A DNA stretch of 64,000 nt from Microbacterium sp. (GTDB taxonomy: Bacteria; Actinomycetota; Actinomycetes; Actinomycetales; Microbacteriaceae): positions 124,001 to 188,000 of the forward strand of contig NZ_JAPSHY010000002.1 in assembly GCF_031179285.1 (NCBI RefSeq). Reading direction: 5' to 3'. The notes under the pieces are model-generated. The model did not search any database. It was not told the origin of the DNA and saw only the letters and a program-made list of their open reading frames with translations. Positions 52,924-60,076 of the stretch are shown in pieces. The position numbers were made by a program, and so were the translations under genes. Within the stretch, counting starts at the first letter, position 1. Every line of letters starts with the position of its first letter.

Positions 52924-53436
52924 TCAGCGCTGCCCGGCGGGCTGCCTCACGGCGGCGTTGATCCGGTTCCAGACGTTGATCACGCCGATCTCGAACAGCA
53001 GCGCGGCGATCTGGCGTCGGTCGAACACCGCGATCATCCGTGACCACAGCTCGTCCGAGATCGGATCCGGGCGATCCGCGAGCCGGGTGATCTCCTCTGT
53101 GAACTCCAGGGCGACCCGTTCCTTCTCGGTGAAGTACGGGGCATCGCGCCACGCGGCGACTGCCTGGATGCGCTCGGGGCTCGCTCCGTCTTCGGTCATC
53201 TCCCGGGCGTGATCCACCACGCACCAGCTGCAGCCGTTGATCTGGCTCGCCCGCAGGCACAGCATGTGCAGCAGCGCCTCAGAGACGCCGGCCGAACGGG
53301 CAATACCGCTCAGTCCGTTGAGTGCATCCAGGCCGCCCTGCAGGAGGAATGCCGGATGCGGCATCCGTGCTTTGAGAGTCACGATGTCATCACCGTCAAC
53401 GGAAGAGGCAGGTGCGGATTGGGTTGCATCGGTCAT
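52924..53436 (-). CDS. Carboxymuconolactone decarboxylase/AhpD-like peroxidase
   Basis: A 170-residue protein of the CMD/AhpD family. The redox motif QINGCSWCVVDHAREM holds Cys69, Cys72 and His76, the arrangement of AhpD-type alkylhydroperoxidases rather than of true decarboxylases. The C-terminal YFTEKERVALEFTEEITRLA and LLFEIGVINVWNRIN are typical of peroxide-linked family members. The ATG at 53436 has AGGAG 7 nt upstream. No ahpC is adjacent. It diverges from a small gene cluster and converges on ychF. Confidence 0.88.
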   Translation of the reverse strand: MTDATQSAPASSVDGDDIVTLKARMPHPAFLLQGGLDALNGLSGIARSAGVSEALLHMLCLRASQINGCSWCVVDHAREMTEDGASPERIQAVAAWRDAPYFTEKERVALEFTEEITRLADRPDPISDELWSRMIAVFDRRQIAALLFEIGVINVWNRINAAVRQPAGQR

Positions 53437-53517
53437 GGTGATCTCCTGAGAGTCGGGGGGCGGCTGTTCCACCGCGTTCTGGTCGGTCAATAGGGTGACG
53501 ACCCGACGAGGAGAAAT

Positions 53518-53658
53518 GTGACACACGAAGAGCACGAACGCGCCAGCGACGCCGGTGTCGTTCGCGCCGCGAACGGGATGTGCGCCATGCGCAAGCGTCA
53601 CATCTCACCCGCGAGGGCGAGGTCTGCGATACCTGCGGGGGAGGTCGACGTGCGCTGA
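53518..53658 (+). CDS. Possible small protein (46 aa)
   Basis: A GTG at 53518, preceded 6 nt upstream by a perfect GAGGAG ribosome-binding site, opens a 46-codon frame ending at 53658. The peptide is basic and contains NGMCAMRKRHISPARARSA. It fills most of the otherwise empty 240-bp gap between the AhpD-like gene and the next membrane-protein gene, 19 nt downstream. Nothing else supports it, so it could be a leader peptide, a small protein or chance. Confidence 0.3.
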   Translation: MTHEEHERASDAGVVRAANGMCAMRKRHISPARARSAIPAGEVDVR

Positions 53659-53676
53659 CCAGGTGAGCCTGGATGC

Positions 53677-54135
53677 ATGGTCACACATACACGCACTCGC
53701 ATGAACCCGCCCGCGGCCCGCTTCGTTCGCTCCCGCCGACTGGCGGGCGGGATCGGGGCCCTCGCCCTGATTGGCTTGGCCGTGGCACACACGGCCACCA
53801 ACGCGGGCGGCTTCGCAACGGACGACGACGCTTCCTGGCCGTTGTTCCTGGCCTTCGGCGTCGGGCTCAGCCTCGCCATCGTGGCGATCGCCGTCGTGGC
53901 CTGGCGCTACTCGCGCCGTGGAGTCGGACGCTTCGGGCGCGTGGTCACCGTCGTCGCCGGCGTACTCTGCTGCGCGATGGCCGCAAACGTCTTCCGCCTG
54001 CATCCGGAGATCATCCTGTCGCCTGCCGGACCCGGACCCTGGACGCTCATCGGAGGTCCGGCACTGCTGACGGCGGCGCTCCTGCCGCTGCGGAGGAGGG
54101 GATCTGCCGCACGGTCCGCCGATCGCACGATCTGA
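53677..54135 (+). CDS. Hypothetical membrane protein
   Basis: A 152-residue protein with four predicted membrane helices (IGALALIGLAVAHTATNAGG, LFLAFGVGLSLAIVAIAVVA, VVTVVAGVLCCAMAANVFRL, WTLIGGPALLTAALLPLR). I do not recognise the family. The N terminus is basic and a second in-frame ATG at 53701 is possible; no strong ribosome-binding site decides between them. The stop codon lies inside the first of two direct repeats. Context (AhpD-like protein upstream, hydrolase-like protein downstream) gives no clear functional hint. Confidence 0.65.
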   Translation: MVTHTRTRMNPPAARFVRSRRLAGGIGALALIGLAVAHTATNAGGFATDDDASWPLFLAFGVGLSLAIVAIAVVAWRYSRRGVGRFGRVVTVVAGVLCCAMAANVFRLHPEIILSPAGPGPWTLIGGPALLTAALLPLRRRGSAARSADRTI

Positions 54136-54194
54136 TCGCTCCGTGTCCCGTACCGGGACGACGAACTGATCGCTCCGTGTCCCGTACCGGGACG
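54132..54194 (+). repeat. Two exact 29-bp direct repeats, each with a hairpin
   Basis: The 29-mer CTGATCGCTCCGTG... ending CCGGGACG occurs at 54132-54160 and 54166-54194, separated by ACGAA. Each copy contains GTCCCG-TAC-CGGGAC. The stop codon of the upstream gene is inside copy 1. Confidence 0.85.
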
Positions 54195-54201
54195 CGGAGC
54201 G
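54171..54201 (+). terminator. Terminator formed by the second 29-bp repeat
   Basis: CGCTCCG-T-GTCCCG pairs with CGGGAC-G-CGGAGCG around TAC, giving a stem of about 14 bp including one G-T pair. Only the second repeat copy has the full outer arm. Confidence 0.65.
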
Positions 54202-54246
54202 CGCTCAGCCGGCGGTGAGCGGTATCGTGCGCGTTCGGGCCGCCAG

Positions 54247-54252
54247 TAAAAT
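54247..54252 (+). promoter_or_regulatory. Candidate -10 element (TAAAAT)
   Basis: TAAAAT is the most AT-rich hexamer of this gap and would give a leader of about 65 nt for the hydrolase-like gene at 54326, which has AGAGGAGA upstream of its ATG. Confidence 0.45.
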
Positions 54253-54325
54253 GTTCTCCAACCACCGGAACGTGGTCGGGTTCCGTCCGACAATCGGTGA
54301 GGCCGACCAGAGGAGACCGCCGCTG

Positions 54326-54895
54326 ATGACCGACACCCAGATCTTCGAGCCGGAAGGCCGCGCCATCTCTTTCGTCGACGAAGGCGACGGACCGGTCAAG
54401 CTCGTGCTCATCCAGGAACGCGACCTGGCGGGGGATGTTCTCGGTGTGGTCGCGCACTACCTCGCGGAGGAAGCGGGCTTCCATGTGCTGAGGATCGGCC
54501 ATCGGGCGGGCGGTTCCGAGGGGGTATCGCTCGAAGAGCTGGTCGAGGATGCGGTCGCGGTGATCGACCACGTCGGACTTCAGGACACCTGGATCGGAGG
54601 ACACGGTTTCGGCGGGACGATCGCACGTGCGCTCGCCGCGGCGCATGCGGACCGCGCCAACGGCCTGCTGCTGCTGGGCGTCGAGGAGGCCGATGTGGCC
54701 GTCGCGCCGGCGATCCCGGTTCTCATCATCCAGGGAACGGATGACGTCGTCACGCCGCCCGCGAACGGCGAACGGCTGCAGGCCACGATTCCGGAGCGCG
54801 CGAGCATCACGAGCATCGCCGGCGATCATCTCTTCCCCATGACGCACCCGATCGAGACCGCGGTCGCGATCGAGGAGTACCTCGACTGGGACTGA
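54326..54895 (+). CDS. Alpha/beta-hydrolase-fold protein lacking the nucleophile serine
   Basis: A 189-residue alpha/beta hydrolase-like protein, shorter than typical members (about 250-300). The nucleophile elbow, normally GxSxG, reads GGHGFGG, so Gly94 replaces serine. The catalytic acid (IIQGTDDVVTPP, Asp139 or Asp140) and histidine (IAGDHLFPMTHP, His168) are in their usual places. The cap region is reduced. With no nucleophile it is unlikely to be an esterase; a binding role, or a hydrolase using another residue, is possible. The ATG has a good AGAGGAGA site. It is convergent with the LysR-like gene across 17 bp. Confidence 0.8.
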   Translation: MTDTQIFEPEGRAISFVDEGDGPVKLVLIQERDLAGDVLGVVAHYLAEEAGFHVLRIGHRAGGSEGVSLEELVEDAVAVIDHVGLQDTWIGGHGFGGTIARALAAAHADRANGLLLLGVEEADVAVAPAIPVLIIQGTDDVVTPPANGERLQATIPERASITSIAGDHLFPMTHPIETAVAIEEYLDWD

Positions 54896-54912
54896 CGCCC
54901 CCCGATGTGCCC

Positions 54913-55257
54913 TCAGCGCCCCTGGCGCTTCTTGTAGGGTTTCGGCTGCCCCTTCACGACCGGAGCCCGGCCCTTTCCCTTTGATGCCTTCGCCTTGCCT
55001 CCGGACGGACCCGAAGGTTTCGCCGGCGGCGGCGGAGCCGAGGCGATCCTCTCTCGCGCTTCGGCGAGCAGGAGGATGCCGGCCTTGGTCAGGCGGGTCT
55101 CACCGCCACGCGTGACGAGCGGATGCCCGACTTCGAGCTCGAGCTTCTCGATCGATGAATAGAGGGCGGCGAGAGGCACGCCGAGCGAGGCGGCCGCGCG
55201 GGGAAAATGCAACTGCTCCGCGACGGCGACGAAGCGTCGAAGCTGGGTGGTGTCCAC
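54913..55257 (-). CDS. LysR-type helix-turn-helix protein without effector domain
   Basis: A 114-residue protein with a complete LysR N-terminal winged helix (TTQLRRFVAVAEQLHFPRAA, LGVPLAALYSSIEKLELEVG, LVTRGGETRLTKAGILLLAE). In place of the usual 200-residue effector domain it has a 40-residue Pro/Gly/Lys-rich tail (PPPPAKPSGPSGGKAKASKG, ending KPYKKRQGR). The tail is typical of nonspecific nucleic-acid binding. There is no sign of a truncated effector domain downstream, so it looks like a designed short form. GTG start with AAGGA upstream. It probably binds DNA without ligand control. Confidence 0.8.
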   Translation of the reverse strand: MDTTQLRRFVAVAEQLHFPRAAASLGVPLAALYSSIEKLELEVGHPLVTRGGETRLTKAGILLLAEARERIASAPPPPAKPSGPSGGKAKASKGKGRAPVVKGQPKPYKKRQGR

Positions 55258-55347
55258 GGTTCGTCGTTCCTTTCCCGCATGGATCGCGGTCGTCCTCAGC
55301 GTACCCGGCCACTTCTTCCGATCGGATGTGACCAGAATTGTCGGGTG

Positions 55348-55365
55348 CGCCGCGGTTCCGCGGCG
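55348..55365. promoter_or_regulatory. Perfect palindrome upstream of the AraC-GyrI gene
   Basis: CGCCGCGG-TT-CCGCGGCG is an uninterrupted 18-bp palindrome 27 bp before the ATG at 55393. It could be an operator for one of the two flanking regulators or a hairpin in the leader. Confidence 0.35.
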
Positions 55366-55392
55366 GATGCTTGACGGTGCAAGGAGGAACAC

Positions 55393-56256
55393 ATGATCGG
55401 CACGCTCAACGCGCTGGTCGATCTCGTCGAACGCGACATGGGTGACGAGCTCGACGTGGCGTCGTTCGCGCGCGAACACGCGACGACCGAATACCACCTG
55501 CGGAGGATGTTCTCGGCGCTCGCGCAGATGCCGTTCTCGGAGTACGTGCGCCGTCGGCGCATGACCCTCGCGGGGGCGGATCTCGCCGCCGGCGACCCGG
55601 ATCTGCTGGCGGTCGCCGTGCGTTACGGCTACGGATCGGTCGAAGCATTCGGGCGGGCTTTCCGCACCGTGCACGGTGCGACCCCGGCCGACGTGCGCCG
55701 GCGCGGTGGTCCGCTCAGCACACAACCCACGCTCAGGTTCCGCCTGAGTGTAGAAGGGAGCACATCGATGGATGTCACCATCACCGAACGACCCGAGTTC
55801 ACGCTCGCGGGATTCGCGGTCCAGGTGCCGCTGATCCATGAGGGCGTCAACCCGCACATCCAGGAACACATCGGATCCATCGCGCCGGAGGAGCACCAGC
55901 GACTCAAGAGACTCGCCGACACGGAGCCTGCCGGCATCCTCGCGGTCACAGCGGACGTCGAGCCGGACGCCGCCGAAGGGTCGATGCTCACCTACCTCCA
56001 CGGCGTCGCCCTCGACGCGACCACTGAGCCACCTGACGACCTCGATGTGATGCGTCTGGCTGCCGGCACCTGGGCCGTGTTCTCATCGAGCGGCCCGTTC
56101 CCCGAGACGCTGCAGCGACTGTGGGCGGCGACGGCGACCGAGTGGTTCCCCTCCAACCCGTGGCGACTGCGTCCTGGACCCTCGATCGTCCGGTACCTCG
56201 AACTCACCGAGACGCAGGCGAACTGCGAGCTCTGGCTGCCGGTGGAACGCTCCTGA
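55393..56256 (+). CDS. AraC-family regulator with GyrI-like effector-binding domain
   Basis: A 287-residue regulator of the Rob/BmrR-like layout. An N-terminal AraC domain (LDVASFAREHATTEYHLRRM, LLAVAVRYGYGSVEAFGRAF, then VHGATPADVRRRG) is joined to a C-terminal GyrI-like domain (VTITERPEFTLAGFAVQVPL, LAAGTWAVFSSSGPFPETLQ, IVRYLELTETQANCELWLPV). The GyrI-like fold binds small hydrophobic compounds in multidrug regulators. The ATG has AAGGAGG upstream. The MFS exporter 5 kb away is a conceivable target, but no evidence links them. It converges on the kinase gene. Confidence 0.9.
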   Translation: MIGTLNALVDLVERDMGDELDVASFAREHATTEYHLRRMFSALAQMPFSEYVRRRRMTLAGADLAAGDPDLLAVAVRYGYGSVEAFGRAFRTVHGATPADVRRRGGPLSTQPTLRFRLSVEGSTSMDVTITERPEFTLAGFAVQVPLIHEGVNPHIQEHIGSIAPEEHQRLKRLADTEPAGILAVTADVEPDAAEGSMLTYLHGVALDATTEPPDDLDVMRLAAGTWAVFSSSGPFPETLQRLWAATATEWFPSNPWRLRPGPSIVRYLELTETQANCELWLPVERS

Positions 56257-56290
56257 ACCGGCGGGGCGAGTGAGCGGGCGGCGGCCTCGT

Positions 56291-57685
56291 TCAGTCGTCT
56301 TTGCCGCCCTTATCGTTCTCGTTGGCCTTTTCGGCGGCTTTCTCCGCCTCCTCGCGGGCCTTCTCCTCGGCCTTCTGAGCGGCCTCCGCGTCCTTCCGCG
56401 CCTGCTCGGACGCCTTCTCCTGTTCCTTCTCGTCGGAGGCATCACCGTCATCTGCGGCGTCGTCGTCCCCCGGGGCCGGTGCGATCGGTTCGGCGGGCGT
56501 GTCGACGACGGGATCCGTCACAGTCGGCGCGACCCGCTCGAACGGAGTGCCGAGGCTTTTCGACGGCGTCGCTCCCGCCGCATCCGCACCGGACGTCCAG
56601 AATGCGAGCACGATGCAGAGCAGAGCAGCTGCGGCAGCGATCACCGCCCTCGCGGCAGGGCCCGAACCCGCTCGACGCTCCGGCACGGGCTCGGTCGCCG
56701 CCGCCGACGTGGGAGGCGTTTCGATCGGCAGCGTCTTGGTCGCGGCGAGCGGAAGGGGCGGAGGTGGCCGGTGCGCGGGAGCCGGTACGATCTCGGCCTG
56801 AGTCGCGGTCTCACGGTAGGGAGCAGGCGTGACAGAGGCCGGTCGCTCGGGCGGAGCGAGGGCGGCGACGGACGTCGCGACATCGAGCGCCGTCGGGCGG
56901 TCCTTCGGCTCTGCTGCGGTCATGCGGGCCAGGAGGTCGGACCACCCGGGATCGACCCACTCGGGGATGTGGGGCGAGTCGAACAGACGCGCCATGACCG
57001 CGCCGACGCCCGTCGCCTGCGGGAACGCCCGCTCGCCTGTGAGAGCCTCGAGCAGCACCAGTCCGAGGCCGTAGATGTCGCCGGGAGGAGTCGCCGCTTC
57101 ACCGCGGATCTGCTCCGGCGGAAGGTACGCAGCCGTGCCGACGATCGTCCCCGGGTTGGTGACACGAGTGGTGTCGAGGAGGAAGGCGACACCGAAATCC
57201 GCCAACTTCGCCCGGAACTCGCTTCCCGGTACGGCGGCCGGGGCGAGCAGCACATTCGCCGGCTTCACGTCGCGGTGCACCACTCCTGCGGCATGAACTG
57301 CATGCAGTGCCGAAGCGAGGTCTCTCGCGAGGGCTTTCACCTCTGCCGGAGTGGGGGCGCCCTCGCGCAGCCGCTCGGCGAGCGTCGGCCCGTCGATGCA
57401 CTCCATGACCAGATAACAGGGGCTGCCCGGTTCGATGCTGGCGTCGTAGAGCTCGACGAGGGAGGGATGAGTGAGCGAAGCCAGCACGGCGACCTCATTG
57501 CGGACGCGCGTGGGTGCGGTCAGCGCCTCGGTTCCCGCCTGGATCAGCTTCACGGCGACGGTGCGCCCGAGCAGCACGTCGTCGGCACGGTAGACGCGAG
57601 CCGCCCCGCCCTGGCCGATGCATTCACCCAACTGATACCGGCCACCGAGCAGCGCGGCGGTGGGGGTTTCCTCAACCGCACGCAT
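56291..57685 (-). CDS. Membrane-anchored eukaryotic-type Ser/Thr protein kinase
   Basis: A 464-residue kinase. The catalytic domain (about 16-275) has the glycine loop IGQGGAARVYRADDV, Lys46 (VAVKLI), Glu64, the HRD motif VVHRDVKPANVLL (Asp139), DFG (LADFGVAFLLDT, Asp163) and a TTRVTNPGTIVGTAAYLPPE activation segment with threonines for autophosphorylation. A Pro-rich juxtamembrane region leads to one membrane helix (about 345-363). The outer part has no PASTA repeats. It consists of an acidic patch and an alanine, glutamate and lysine-rich helix (EKASEQARKDAEAAQKAEEK). It looks like a sensor kinase with an atypical coiled extracellular region. The start at 57685 has GAGAGGA upstream. Confidence 0.93.
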   Translation of the reverse strand: MRAVEETPTAALLGGRYQLGECIGQGGAARVYRADDVLLGRTVAVKLIQAGTEALTAPTRVRNEVAVLASLTHPSLVELYDASIEPGSPCYLVMECIDGPTLAERLREGAPTPAEVKALARDLASALHAVHAAGVVHRDVKPANVLLAPAAVPGSEFRAKLADFGVAFLLDTTRVTNPGTIVGTAAYLPPEQIRGEAATPPGDIYGLGLVLLEALTGERAFPQATGVGAVMARLFDSPHIPEWVDPGWSDLLARMTAAEPKDRPTALDVATSVAALAPPERPASVTPAPYRETATQAEIVPAPAHRPPPPLPLAATKTLPIETPPTSAAATEPVPERRAGSGPAARAVIAAAAALLCIVLAFWTSGADAAGATPSKSLGTPFERVAPTVTDPVVDTPAEPIAPAPGDDDAADDGDASDEKEQEKASEQARKDAEAAQKAEEKAREEAEKAAEKANENDKGGKDD

Positions 57686-57818
57686 CGAAACGTCCTCTCG
57701 GGTCGCAGGCAGAACAACTGCCCACGCTCGGACCATACAGTCGCTCGGCGATTCCCGCGTGAGGGTTGACGCCGACGCCGATACCTGCAAGCAGCCCGAT
57801 GGTCGGCGCCGGACATGA

Positions 57819-57852
57819 CGGATGCCGCGGTCTCGAGAGACCGCGGCATCCG
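57819..57852 (-). terminator. Terminator after the HesB-like gene
   Basis: A perfect 16-bp inverted repeat (CGGATGCCGCGGTCTC/GAGACCGCGGCATCCG) lies 11 nt beyond the stop of the HesB-like gene. It insulates that gene from the kinase promoter within the 178-bp gap. Confidence 0.85.
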
Positions 57853-57863
57853 GGAGACTCGGT

Positions 57864-58163
57864 TCAGACCGCTTGCGGGAGAACGGCGAACGACACGGCC
57901 CCTTCGTCATCGACGCCGGCGTCGAGCACCTTGTCATCCAATGCTGCAGCGGCAGTCTCCTCAAGGAACAGCCGAGTGCCGGAGACCTCGATGACCTGGT
58001 CCTCGGGCTCGGGGTGGGGAGTGACCAGCACCGCGAGGCGAGCGCCGCCGTCTGGTCCCTGGGAAGCGGTCGAGTGGATACGAAGCCCTGCGTCGTCGGC
58101 GTCACTCTGACGGCTGACGAGGGTGGTCACGATCGCGGTTGCGTTGTCGGTGAGGGTGAGCAC
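57864..58163 (-). CDS. HesB/IscA-like protein without cysteines
   Basis: A 99-residue protein with the fold signature of HesB/IscA (A-type iron-sulfur carrier) proteins. It begins LTLTDNATAIVTTLVSRQ and shows strands VIEVSGTRLFLEETAAAALD and KVLDAGVDDEGAVSFAV. The three cysteines that bind iron or the cluster in true IscA proteins are all missing; the protein contains no cysteine. Relatives in actinobacteria are often still annotated as Fe-S assembly proteins, but that role is unlikely here. The GTG at 58163 has GGAGAG upstream. It is closed by a strong terminator. Confidence 0.8.
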   Translation of the reverse strand: MLTLTDNATAIVTTLVSRQSDADDAGLRIHSTASQGPDGGARLAVLVTPHPEPEDQVIEVSGTRLFLEETAAAALDDKVLDAGVDDEGAVSFAVLPQAV

Positions 58164-58270
58164 GAGACTCTCCTTCCGGTAGCGGACATGCCGCGGTCGC
58201 GACATGTCCGGGCCACGATTCCCCACCTCGTCGGCGGATGGCAACCGGACTCGGGTGATTCGGAGGGAGC

Positions 58271-58756
58271 TCACATGTGACGCAGACGTTTCCGCATGAA
58301 CACCTGCTCGAAGCCAGCACCGTCCGGTACTCGTTCACTCTCCTCGTACCCGCAGCGTTCGTAGAGGCGGATGTTGGCCTCGCTGAGACTCCCGGTGAAC
58401 AGTTCGGACACCGCGGCGGACGACGACTGTTCGGCGGCTTCCAGCAGTGCGCGACCGATGCCGGCGCCCTGCATGTCGGGCGCGATCGCGATCCGGCCGA
58501 TGAGGAGCACATCGCCGTCCTGCTGGAAGCGGATCGCGCCGACGAGGCGTCCGCCGATGCGTGCGGTCAGCCCGGCGCCGGCGCGGAGTTCGGCCTCGAC
58601 CTCCTCGAGTGTCTGGGTGAGCGGTGGCATGTCGGCGCTGCCGTAGATGATCGCCTCGGAGACGAATGCCGCCCGCTGCAGGGTGAGAACCTCTCCGGCA
58701 TCCGCCACATCGATCGGAGCGATATCGATCGTGTCATGCGTCGAGTCGTGGTCCAT
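58271..58756 (-). CDS. GNAT-family N-acetyltransferase
   Basis: A 161-residue acetyltransferase. The acetyl-CoA loop is RIAIAPDMQGAGIGRALLEA, followed by the strand-helix SSAAVSELFTGSLSEANIRL and YERCGYEESERV, the standard GNAT order. The first strand begins IDIAPIDVADAGEVLTLQRA. The substrate is unknown; small-molecule amines or protein N termini are both possible. The ATG at 58756 has GGAAGGGAG upstream. It is 107 bp upstream of the HesB-like gene on the same strand and diverges from dps. Confidence 0.88.
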   Translation of the reverse strand: MDHDSTHDTIDIAPIDVADAGEVLTLQRAAFVSEAIIYGSADMPPLTQTLEEVEAELRAGAGLTARIGGRLVGAIRFQQDGDVLLIGRIAIAPDMQGAGIGRALLEAAEQSSSAAVSELFTGSLSEANIRLYERCGYEESERVPDGAGFEQVFMRKRLRHM

Positions 58757-58863
58757 CTCAGACTCCCTTCCGCAGGTCACCTTCCGGGTCTGACCGCCGT
58801 CATGTCAAGCCCCTCGGCTCGGCGCCGCCGCCGCCGCTAGCTTCGCGACAGGAGGTAAACAAC

Positions 58864-59412
58864 ATGGCTGAGACCACGAAGAGCACGAGCACGAAGACCA
58901 AGAGCGGATCGAAGGGTGCGAAGACCACCCGCAGGCAGAACGCCGAGAAGGGCTTCACCGCCTCGGCGGAGCTCGCCGCGAATCTGCAGATCGTCCTCGT
59001 GGATCTGCTCGAGCTCGCGCTTCAGGGAAAGCAGGCGCATTGGAATGTCGTGGGTCGCAACTTCCGTGACACGCACCGCCAACTCGACGAGATCATCGAC
59101 GATGCGCGCGCGTTCAGTGACACGGTCGCCGAGCGGATGCGCGCTCTTCATGCCGTCCCGGATGGTCGAAGCGACACGATCGCCTCGACGACCTCGCTCC
59201 CGGAGTTCCCGGCCGGCGAAGTGTCGACGTCCGACACGGTGGATCTCATCACCGAGCGCCTGGATGCCGTCGTGAACACCATGCGACGGGTTCATGACGA
59301 GGTCGACGAGGCCGATCCGACCTCGGCGGACATCCTCCACGCGATCATCGAGCGTCTCGAACAGTTCGCCTGGATGGTGAGCGCCGAGAACCGGACGCCG
59401 TCGAAGAGTTGA
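58864..59412 (+). CDS. dps: Dps-family ferritin-like protein with basic N-terminal tail
   Basis: A 182-residue Dps protein that oxidises and stores iron and shields DNA under stress. The ferroxidase signature at the subunit interface, QAHWNVVGRNFRDTHRQLDE followed by DDARAFSDTVAERM, keeps the His, Asp and Glu ligands. The C-terminal helix reads ILHAIIERLEQFAWMVSAE. The first 30 residues (TTKSTSTKTKSGSKGAKTTR) are Lys/Ser/Thr-rich and resemble the DNA-binding tails of E. coli and mycobacterial Dps. Strong GGAGG before the ATG. The stop is convergent with the DUF6328-like gene. Confidence 0.95.
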   Translation: MAETTKSTSTKTKSGSKGAKTTRRQNAEKGFTASAELAANLQIVLVDLLELALQGKQAHWNVVGRNFRDTHRQLDEIIDDARAFSDTVAERMRALHAVPDGRSDTIASTTSLPEFPAGEVSTSDTVDLITERLDAVVNTMRRVHDEVDEADPTSADILHAIIERLEQFAWMVSAENRTPSKS

Positions 59413-59424
59413 CCTCACCTGCGT

Positions 59425-59445
59425 CGCCGGGGTGGCTGCCCGGCG
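59425..59445. terminator. Hairpin between dps and the convergent DUF6328-like gene
   Basis: CGCCGGG (59425-59431) pairs with CCCGGCG (59439-59445) around GTGGCTG, centred in the 46-bp gap; usable in both directions. Confidence 0.5.
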
Positions 59446-59458
59446 GTCACCTGCGACG

Positions 59459-60007
59459 TCATGACGTCAGGGGACTGCCGGGCTCTGCTGCGCGGCGCGC
59501 GCGAAATGCCCGTCGCAGCAAGCGCGGCAGGACGATCCACAGGGCGCCGACGAAGACCCCGGCGGCGACCAGCGCGACCACGCCGGCCGTGCGGCTTACG
59601 GTGAAATCGACGATGAGCGTGGTGACGCCCACCGTCAGCGCGCCGATCACGACGAGGTCGATCTCGACGATCCGTGCGGCGACTCGGACGAGCTCGGGCT
59701 TGCGCCGCCGGCCGAACAGGGCACGGTGCAGTCCTACCGGAGCGAGCGCCAGGATGGTCGCCACCGCGGCGAGACCGACCAGCACGATGTACAGATCGCG
59801 CTGCAGTTCGTCCATGTCCGTGAACCTCGGCTGGAACGCGACGGCGAGCAGGAAACCGGTGAGGATCTGGGTGCCGGTCTGCATCACGCGGAGCTCTTGC
59901 AGCAGCTCCTCCCAATTGCGGTCGGCGCGCTCATTGGGCGTCTCGTCGCGCCCGTCCGGGCGATCGTCCCGCCACGGGTCCGGCGGAGCTGTTCGATCAG
60001 AGGTCAT
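59459..60007 (-). CDS. DUF6328-like membrane protein
   Basis: A 182-residue protein with a charged N terminus (PWRDDRPDGRDETPNERADR) and four membrane helices. It shows the family pattern NWEELLQELRVMQTGTQILT then GFLLAVAFQPRFTDMDELQR and LYIVLVGLAAVATILALAPV. This segment is characteristic of DUF6328 proteins, widespread in actinobacteria and of unknown function. The ATG at 60007 has AAGGAG 9 nt upstream. It diverges from a small gene at 60077. Confidence 0.82.
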   Translation of the reverse strand: MTSDRTAPPDPWRDDRPDGRDETPNERADRNWEELLQELRVMQTGTQILTGFLLAVAFQPRFTDMDELQRDLYIVLVGLAAVATILALAPVGLHRALFGRRRKPELVRVAARIVEIDLVVIGALTVGVTTLIVDFTVSRTAGVVALVAAGVFVGALWIVLPRLLRRAFRARRAAEPGSPLTS

Positions 60008-60076
60008 GGTCTCAGTCTCCTTCCGGATCTCCGGCGCTGTCCAGGGGCTTGCCGCGCCCCGCAGAGAGGAATTCCG

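Noticed and set aside
53677..54218. An alternative 181-codon reading of the same membrane-protein region in a second frame
   Set aside because: That frame gives Arg/Gly-rich sequence without membrane helices, while the chosen frame gives four regular hydrophobic helices.
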